Below the pieces are notes generated by a model that was not told the origin of the DNA, ran no database searches, and saw only the letters and a list, made by a program, of their open reading frames with translations. The translations under genes were made by a program, and so were the position numbers. Shown in pieces: positions 58,621 through 64,000 of a stretch of 64,000 nt of DNA. This DNA comes from JAIBJN01 sp963847985 (GTDB taxonomy: Bacteria > Actinomycetota > Thermoleophilia > Gaiellales > Gaiellaceae): NCBI GenBank assembly GCA_963847985.1, contig CAWKBS010000008.1, positions 372,001 through 436,000 of the forward strand, in the 5' to 3' direction. Every line of letters begins with the position of its first letter. Position 1 is the stretch's first letter.

Positions 58621-59763
58621 TCAGTACTCGATGACTCGGTTGTTGACGTTCACCGGGGCGACGGCGTCGGGCCCGATGAAGATGCCGTACGAGCGCGAGA
58701 AGCCGAACACGGAGTCACGCGCTCCCGAGCGGACCGACTCGTCGATCCGCAGGTTCTGGTTGAAGGTGGCCAGGATGCAGCGGAGGCAGATCAGGTCGGT
58801 GGGGATGTTCCCGTTCGCCCACGTCACGTACCACCCGCCGCCCGCGCCCCAGCAGGTCCAGCGGCCCGTGAACGGGTCGCCGGAGGTGAAGTCGCGGAAC
58901 TCGATGCGGTTGCCGCTGAGCGCCTGGACGATGTCCTGGTGGATGCTCGGGTTCGTGTGCCGGGCGCCGCACTCGGCGTTCCCGGTGACGACCAGGTCGT
59001 GCGCGTTCTGGCCGATTCGGACGGCGTCGTAGGCCGTGCCGACCGAGCCTCCGTTCCCACGGACGTCGAGGATCAGGTCGATGGTCGCCGGGTCGCCGTC
59101 CCCGAAGCACCCACGGAGGTTGATGGCATTGTCGTTCCCCGGGTTCGAGATGGTGGACACGACCTTGACCGGAAGCGGGCCGAAGGCCGCGAGGGAGCCC
59201 GTGCAGGTCCACGGCTGCGCCGTCACGATCACCGTGCCCGGCGCCGGGGTGTTCATCGGCGCGACGTTCAGCACGGCGTTGTCGACGTCGATCCGCCCGC
59301 CTCGCCTGCCGCGGGCGAAGAACGAGAGCACGAGCCTCGTGTCGCCCCGCCTGGTCGTGTAGCCCAGCACCGGGCTCCGGCGCCAGGCTCCTCTTGCCCG
59401 CATGCAGCGGGTAGCGGTGGCGACGAGACCGCCCGAGGCCCTCCGCTCGCGGATGCGCACGCAGACCCTGAGGCCGCGGGGCGCCCGGAGCGTGGCCCGC
59501 ACCGAGAGGCTCTGGCCCGCCTGGAGGTCGACGCCCGGCCGCGTGACGAGGCCGAACTCGCCGCCGCGGCGGCGGTGCGCCCTGGCGAACTTCGCACCGG
59601 CCGGCCCGCCGTTCATGACCGCGACTCTGGCGTTGGTGGCGCTCCAGCCCCGGAGGCCGCGCTCGAAGGATCCGTTGGGTAGATCGTTCGCGCTCGCGGC
59701 GGCAGGGGCCGCGAGGAAGGCGGTCAGGACCAGGACGGGTAGGTGTCGGCGATGGAAACGCAT
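58621..59763 (-). CDS. Exported protein with a lectin-like N-terminal domain and the same shared C-terminal domain
   Basis: A 380-residue secreted protein with a signal peptide (about 1-27) and an N-terminal CBM-like jelly roll (about 28-150; DLPNGSFERGLRGWSATNARV is typical of carbohydrate-binding modules). It ends in the same 220-residue domain as the gene at 57040, with most residues identical (INLRGCFGDG, SGDPFTGRWTCWGAGGGWY, TDLICLRCILAT, SGARDSVFG). ATG 59763 is chosen because the residues upstream are not signal-like. A 7-bp hairpin (58583-58602) separates it from the next gene. Confidence 0.85.
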   Translation of the reverse strand: MRFHRRHLPVLVLTAFLAAPAAASANDLPNGSFERGLRGWSATNARVAVMNGGPAGAKFARAHRRRGGEFGLVTRPGVDLQAGQSLSVRATLRAPRGLRVCVRIRERRASGGLVATATRCMRARGAWRRSPVLGYTTRRGDTRLVLSFFARGRRGGRIDVDNAVLNVAPMNTPAPGTVIVTAQPWTCTGSLAAFGPLPVKVVSTISNPGNDNAINLRGCFGDGDPATIDLILDVRGNGGSVGTAYDAVRIGQNAHDLVVTGNAECGARHTNPSIHQDIVQALSGNRIEFRDFTSGDPFTGRWTCWGAGGGWYVTWANGNIPTDLICLRCILATFNQNLRIDESVRSGARDSVFGFSRSYGIFIGPDAVAPVNVNNRVIEY

Positions 59764-59896
59764 GCGGCGTGCGGCTCCTCGGGGTAAATCGGCTGCGACG
59801 GCGTCGTCGACGATCCCTCGTGAGAGGAATTTCGCGGCACCGTAGAGGGTGCGTATTAGCGTTTCGTAAGGAACCGCCCAGCTATCGTGAGCGGCG

Positions 59897-60763
59897 ATGG
59901 CGGCGGCAACAGCCTCGATCCCGGCGAGCACCCGCATGGGCGCCGTCCACCTCACAGTCGCGGATCTCGACCGCTCCCTCCGGTACTACGGCGGGCAGGT
60001 GGGCCTGACCTTTCTCCGGCGCGAGGGCGGCAAGGCGTCACTCGGCGCCGGGGGTGTCGAGCTCCTGGTCCTCGTCGAGGAGCCGGGCGCCCGGCCGGCG
60101 GGGCGCCATACCGGACTCTTCCACTTCGCCCTGCGGGTGCCCGAGCGTGTCGACCTCGCTCGCTGGCTCGCCCACGCGTCGCGCGAGCGCGTCCCCCTCG
60201 CCGGCCTCTCCGACCACTTCGTCAGCGAGGCGATCTACCTCTCCGACCCGGACGGCCACGGCATCGAGATCTACCACGACCGTCCGCGCGAGACCTGGGA
60301 GGGCAAGGTGGCGACCCGCCTCGTCACCGACCCGCTCGACGTGGGCTCACTGCTCCGCGAGCTGGACGACCCTGCGCGGGCGCCGTTCGACGGCCTGCCG
60401 GCCGGGACCGACATGGGCCACGTCCATCTGCAGGTCGCCGACGTGCCGGAGTCGGTCCGCTTCTACCGCGACGTCCTCGGCTTCGACCTGATGGCCGAGC
60501 TCATGGGCTCGGCCGCGTTCCTGGGCGCCGGCGGCTACCACCACCACGTCGGCGCGAACATCTGGCACAGCCGCGGCGCGTCGCCGGCGCCCGCCGGCAC
60601 GGCGAGGCTCCGGCAAGCGACGATCGTCCTGCCCGACGTCGAGGCCCGTGACCGGGTCGCGGCCCGGGTCGCCGACGCCGGACAGGCGCCCGAGGCCCGC
60701 GACGGCGGGGTGCTCGTCCGCGATCCCTCCGGGATCGACCTGCTCCTGGCTGCCGCTCCGTGA
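59897..60763 (+). CDS. Two-domain VOC (CatE-like extradiol dioxygenase) protein
   Basis: A 288-residue protein made of two VOC modules (about 15-130 and 170-288). The first holds AVHLTVADLDRSLRYY and the second MGHVHLQVADVPESVRFY, with YLSDPDGHGIEIY and HVGANIW supplying metal-type His and Glu ligands. This is the layout of CatE/catechol-2,3-dioxygenase-like and two-domain glyoxalase proteins. It may cleave an aromatic diol or isomerise a small metabolite. TATCGT at 59883-59888 is a possible -10 box; the stop overlaps the lipoprotein start (GTGA). Confidence 0.87.
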   Translation: MAAATASIPASTRMGAVHLTVADLDRSLRYYGGQVGLTFLRREGGKASLGAGGVELLVLVEEPGARPAGRHTGLFHFALRVPERVDLARWLAHASRERVPLAGLSDHFVSEAIYLSDPDGHGIEIYHDRPRETWEGKVATRLVTDPLDVGSLLRELDDPARAPFDGLPAGTDMGHVHLQVADVPESVRFYRDVLGFDLMAELMGSAAFLGAGGYHHHVGANIWHSRGASPAPAGTARLRQATIVLPDVEARDRVAARVADAGQAPEARDGGVLVRDPSGIDLLLAAAP

Positions 60764-61962
60764 GCCTTCGCCGGCTCCTGGCGCTGGGCGTCCTCCTGGC
60801 AGGCGTCGCGGTCGGCTGCTCGAGCGGAGGCAACGATTCCGGCGCCGGGCCGGCGACCGACACGTCGGCCACGGCCGAGACCACCGTCCCGGACGAGCCG
60901 ACGCTGGCGAGCTGCCACGACGTGGCCGACGACGACGAGGCCCGCACCTGCTACGCGGCGGCGCTCGCGGCGGTCATGCGCGACTCCGCCGACGCGTCGA
61001 CGGGGCTCGAGGAGATCGCGGTGGAGGCGTACACGGAGCCCAGCGGCCGCCTCCTGGGCGACTGCCACGGCCTCATGCACACGGTCGGTCGCGCCTACGC
61101 CGCCGAAAACGGGGTCACGCTCGAGAACCTCATGACCTACCTGCCGCAGACGAACGAGCCCGGCTGTTCGGCCGGCTTCGCCCACGGCCTCGTGACCGCC
61201 GTCGCCCCGGAGATCGACCTCGGCGATCCCGGCTCCGCCGTCGCCGTCTGCGACGAAGCGGCCACCCGCTACCGGCGCTACAGCTGCGTTCACGGCTTCG
61301 GGCATGCCTTCATGCGGCTCGTCCGCGAAGACCTGACGGAGGCGCTGGCGCTCTGCTCGGTGCTCGGCCCGGACGCGCCGGACTGCTCGCAGGGCGCCTT
61401 CCACGACTACTGGTTCGCGGTCGCCGGGGCCGACGACGCCGAGCGGCCCGAAGCGGTGGTCGAGGACCCGCGGGAGCTCTGCGGGGCCCAGGCCGAGGAG
61501 TTCGTTCGGCCCTGCTGGTACCGCGCGTTCATCGAGAACCGCCCGGATGAGCCGATCGAGTCCGGCGCCGACATCCTCGCGCTCTGCGAGGGCCTCGACG
61601 GGCTCCAGCGGCAGGCGTGCATCACCGCGGGCTCGGTCGTCGGACCGCCGGACCCGGCCGCTCAGCTCGCCATCTGCGCCGAGCTCGCCGGCGAGGAGGC
61701 GGAGAGCTGCATCCGCGGGACGAAGGTGCAGAACCTCATCGCCTCGCCGGCGGAGGAGCACGTCGCCCTCCTCCGGCAGTGCGACGGCTTCCCGGCCGCG
61801 GCGGCACTCGCCTGCTACCGCTGGCTGGGTAAGGTCTTGTCCGTGCTCACGGACGGGGCGTTCGAGCAGTACGGCTGCGGCTCGGCTCCTGACGCCCCCC
61901 GGCGCCGGGCATGCGAACAGGGCGCCGCAGAGGTCGACGAGCCGCTCGTCACCTTCAGCTGA
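60760..61962 (+). CDS. Cys/His-rich lipoprotein of unknown function
   Basis: A 400-residue exported lipoprotein with a lipobox at Cys20 (AVGC), a Ser/Thr/Gly-rich linker to about 45, then a domain rich in Cys and His. The repeated motif is G-x-x-H-G-hydrophobic: GDCHGLMHTVGR, GCSAGFAHGL and CVHGFGHAFM, with further Cys pairs evenly spaced to the C-terminus (over 15 Cys). No known family comes to mind; heme or metal binding is plausible from CHGLMH-type spacing, though no CxxCH motif is seen. GTG 60760 overlaps the VOC stop. Confidence 0.75.
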   Translation: MSLRRLLALGVLLAGVAVGCSSGGNDSGAGPATDTSATAETTVPDEPTLASCHDVADDDEARTCYAAALAAVMRDSADASTGLEEIAVEAYTEPSGRLLGDCHGLMHTVGRAYAAENGVTLENLMTYLPQTNEPGCSAGFAHGLVTAVAPEIDLGDPGSAVAVCDEAATRYRRYSCVHGFGHAFMRLVREDLTEALALCSVLGPDAPDCSQGAFHDYWFAVAGADDAERPEAVVEDPRELCGAQAEEFVRPCWYRAFIENRPDEPIESGADILALCEGLDGLQRQACITAGSVVGPPDPAAQLAICAELAGEEAESCIRGTKVQNLIASPAEEHVALLRQCDGFPAAAALACYRWLGKVLSVLTDGAFEQYGCGSAPDAPRRRACEQGAAEVDEPLVTFS

Positions 61963-63002
61963 TGAGCGCCCGCCCGCGGTTCGGCTTCAGCGTCACGCCC
62001 GGACCGCCGGACGGCGTCGCCGCCGAGGCGGCCGAGGCGGAGACGCTCGGGTTCGACCGGATCGGGGTGTGGGACTCGCCCGCGCTCTTCCGCGAGCCCT
62101 GGGTCACGCTCGGAGCGATGGCCCGCGAGACGGAGCGCGTCCGGCTCGGCACCTGGGTGACGAACCCGCTCAGCCGCCACCCGGTCGTGACCGCGAGCGC
62201 GGCCGCCACGGTGGACGACCTCGCGCCGGGCCGGGTCTACGTCGGCATCGGCGCCGGCGGAACCGGGGTCTGGCACCTCGGGATGAAGACCGCGAGGCTC
62301 GACGACCTCGAGGAGTACGTGGTCGCCGTGCGCTCGCTGCTCGAGACGGGCGAGGCCGAGTACCGCGGCGAGACCGTCCGCCTCCCCTGGGCGGCGGGCC
62401 GGTCGATCCCGATCGTCGTGTCCGCCCACGGGCCGCAGGCCCTGCGGGTCGCCGGCCGGGTCGGCGACGGCGTCGTCGTCGGGCTCGGGGTCACGCCGGA
62501 GGTCGTCTCCGGGTCGCTGGAGCTGGTCGAGGAAGGCGCGCGTGCGGCCGGCCGCTCGCCCGCCGACCTGGACGTCTGGTTCACGTGCTTCTGGTTCGTC
62601 GACGAGGAGCCCGGCGTCGCCGCGCAACGCGGCGCCTGGGCGGCGACCGCCTTCTCGCTCCACTTCGCCCGCTGGGGCGTGGAGGGACGCTTCGTCCCGG
62701 AGGAGCTGCAGCAGGGCGTCGTCGAGCTGGGCCGCGCCTACGACCTCGTCACCCACGGCGCCGTTCCGCCCGAGCAGCAGGAGCACTATGCGCGGCTGGC
62801 CGACGAGCTCGGCGTCGGCGACTACCTGCGCCGCCGCTTCGTCTTCGCCGGCACGCCCGCCGAGGTCGAGGCGCAGGTGCGGACGGCGATCGCCGCCGGA
62901 GCGCGCAACTTCGACGGCGCCATCGACGCCGACCTCCCCGAGCACCGGGAGCGCATCGGCGCCTGGGCGGCGCTCGTCCTGCCGCGGTTCGCCGATGGCT
63001 GA
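61962..63002 (+). CDS. LLM-class flavin-dependent oxidoreductase (second copy)
   Basis: A 346-residue luciferase-like protein, distinct from the one at 55911. Visible patterns are FDRIGVWDSPALFREPWVTLGAMARETERVRLGTWVTNPLSRHPVVTA, GRVYVGIGAGGTGV and IPIVVSAHGPQALRVAGRVGDGVVVG; these are typical of the F420-dependent or FMN-dependent reductase subgroup (methylenetetrahydromethanopterin reductase-like). ATG 61962 overlaps the lipoprotein stop (TGATG), and its own stop overlaps the next start by eight bases. The substrate may be shared with the amidohydrolase. Confidence 0.92.
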   Translation: MSARPRFGFSVTPGPPDGVAAEAAEAETLGFDRIGVWDSPALFREPWVTLGAMARETERVRLGTWVTNPLSRHPVVTASAAATVDDLAPGRVYVGIGAGGTGVWHLGMKTARLDDLEEYVVAVRSLLETGEAEYRGETVRLPWAAGRSIPIVVSAHGPQALRVAGRVGDGVVVGLGVTPEVVSGSLELVEEGARAAGRSPADLDVWFTCFWFVDEEPGVAAQRGAWAATAFSLHFARWGVEGRFVPEELQQGVVELGRAYDLVTHGAVPPEQQEHYARLADELGVGDYLRRRFVFAGTPAEVEAQVRTAIAAGARNFDGAIDADLPEHRERIGAWAALVLPRFADG

Positions 63003-64000
63003 TCTCGTCGTCGCCGGCGGCCTCGTCGTGACGCCCGATGGCGCCGTCGAGCGGGACGTCGTCGTCGAGGGCGAGACGATCGCCTCCCTCGCCGAGCCCG
63101 GCACGGCGGCGGGCGCTCGCGTCCTCGACGCACGCGGGAAGATCGTGCTCCCCGGCGGCGTCGAGCCGCACGCGCACATCTTCGAGCCGATGTACCGCGG
63201 CTGGTCGCAGGGGGAGGACGTCTGGCTGCAGTCGCCGGAGGGCGCCACCCGCGCGGCCGTCTTCGGTGGGACGACGACCGTCCTCTCCTTCGCCTTCATG
63301 GCGGTCCACGTCGCGGAGCAGGAGTTCGACGCGCGCCTGGCCGTCGAGCACCGGCGCGAGGTGTTCACCGGGCGCTCCTACGCGGACTTCGCCTTTCACC
63401 CGGTGCTGACCGGCACGCCTTCCGACGCAACCATCGCGAGCATCGGCGACGCGGTCGCGGAGGGCACGTCGACCGTGAAGCTCTTCACGACCGACCTCAC
63501 CACCGGCCAGGCGGGCGTGCGCATCGACAACGGCTCGGCCTTCGAGGTCATGAAGGCCTGCGCCGAGCACGGCGCGGTCGTGATGGTGCACGCGGAAGAC
63601 GACGACCTGATCAAGCACATGGAGGCGAAGCTGCGCCGCGAGGGGCGGAACGGGCTCGACAACGCCCACCTCGTGCACACGCTCCTGGGCGAGGAGCTGG
63701 CAGTGCGCGCGTACGACCGCATGGCCACGGAGGCCGGCGCCGCCCTCTACGTCGTCCACGTCGGCGGGCGCGAGCCGCTCGGCGCGATCGCGGAGGCTCG
63801 CGCAGCCGGGCGTCCGGTGTACGGCGAGGTCCTGCACAACATGCTGTGCTTCTCGACCGAGGAGTACGCCAAGCCCGACGGCGCCAAGTACCACATCGGC
63901 ATGGGCCTGAAGGAGCCCGGGAACCAGGAGCCGCTCTGGGCAGCCCTCGCCGAGGGCGGCCTCTCCACGCTCGCCACCGACGAGTACACGACCTCGTACG
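62995..64000 (+). CDS. Dihydropyrimidinase/hydantoinase-family amidohydrolase, 3' end outside window
   Basis: The first 335 residues of a cyclic amidohydrolase. The metal-binding HAH is in GGVEPHAHIFEP, the carbamylated-lysine position in TSTVKLFTTD, further His in MVHAEDDDL and YVVHVGG, and the Asp in LATDEYTT just at the window edge. These place it with D-hydantoinases and dihydropyrimidinases, which open cyclic ureides such as dihydrouracil or hydantoins. It overlaps the LLM gene by eight bases (ATGGCTGA), so it is expressed with it. Confidence 0.92.
   Translation, partial: MADLVVAGGLVVTPDGAVERDVVVEGETIASLAEPGTAAGARVLDARGKIVLPGGVEPHAHIFEPMYRGWSQGEDVWLQSPEGATRAAVFGGTTTVLSFAFMAVHVAEQEFDARLAVEHRREVFTGRSYADFAFHPVLTGTPSDATIASIGDAVAEGTSTVKLFTTDLTTGQAGVRIDNGSAFEVMKACAEHGAVVMVHAEDDDLIKHMEAKLRREGRNGLDNAHLVHTLLGEELAVRAYDRMATEAGAALYVVHVGGREPLGAIAEARAAGRPVYGEVLHNMLCFSTEEYAKPDGAKYHIGMGLKEPGNQEPLWAALAEGGLSTLATDEYTTSY

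Noticed and set aside
58585..59955. N-terminal extension of the second exported protein from 59955
   Set aside because: The 64 extra residues upstream of ATG 59763 lack any signal-like character, while the residues after it form a good signal peptide.

Overview
The window is a chromosomal segment of a very GC-rich actinobacterium. The order enolase, pyruvate kinase, FtsB-like septum protein, DUF501, together with an AddAB-type recombination nuclease pair, a 7Fe ferredoxin, many GTG starts and stop/start overlaps, fits the class Thermoleophilia (Gaiellales-like). That placement is inference from gene content and order; no rRNA is present. I saw no phage, integrase, transposase or CRISPR array. 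Genes are packed on both strands and no gene-free stretch exceeds about 200 bases.

Region by region. 1-5.4 kb: end of enolase, pyruvate kinase, FtsB-like protein, DUF501, small membrane proteins, a DNA-binding/receiver fusion and a PAP2 phosphatase. 5.4-10.2 kb: multi-GAF SpoIIE phosphatase, membrane-fused spermidine-synthase-like protein, DUF457-like protein. 10.2-13.1 kb: L,D-transpeptidase and a cytochrome c maturation set (TlpA-like, CcmH, CcdA). 13.1-18.0 kb: DUF309, Rieske protein, receiver-like protein, ferredoxin, methyltransferase, MFS carrier, isocitrate/isopropylmalate-type dehydrogenase. 18.1-26.8 kb: frameshifted solute-binding protein, zinc-ribbon protein, AddB/AddA, and an endonuclease III gene split by three +1 shifts. 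27-32.7 kb: PAS/zinc-ribbon protein, thioredoxin reductase, eRF1/Vms1-like release factor, sensor kinase, RmuC. 32.9-37.9 kb: nitrilase, class V aminotransferase, DMT exporter, acyl-CoA ligase and enoyl-CoA hydratase in one tightly coupled run. 38-45.2 kb: VOC protein, DinG-type helicase, DUF3105, tRNA-Leu, SpoIVB/S55-like protein, NfeD, CBS protein, Ppx/GppA, initiator tRNA-Met. 45.2-51.5 kb: second nitrilase, MBL-fold protein, fused E1 2-oxoacid dehydrogenase, ECF-like sigma factor with a coupled membrane protein, 1-Cys peroxiredoxin. 51.6-57 kb: sigma remnant plus cupin, EmrB-type MFS carrier coupled to a two-gene ABC exporter, secreted protein, LLM oxidoreductase. 57-59.8 kb: two exported proteins sharing one large C-terminal domain. 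59.9-64 kb: VOC dioxygenase-like protein, Cys/His-rich lipoprotein, LLM oxidoreductase and a dihydropyrimidinase-family amidohydrolase that runs off the window.

Two genome-wide habits show up. First, seven genes have a TA-rich hexamer (mostly TANNNT) exactly six bases before the start codon and no ribosome binding site, the layout of leaderless mRNAs. Second, downstream operon genes start on codons overlapping the upstream stop (ATGA, GTGA, TTGA, TGATG). One such junction needs a CTG start, and another gene appears to start at ATT behind a strong ribosome binding site.

The strongest candidates for something undescribed are the paired exported proteins at 57-59.8 kb, the Cys/His-rich lipoprotein at 60.8 kb inside a catabolic-looking operon, the triple +1 shift in nth, and a 164-bp inverted-repeat element that now forms the tail of an MFS gene while keeping its coupling to the next gene.
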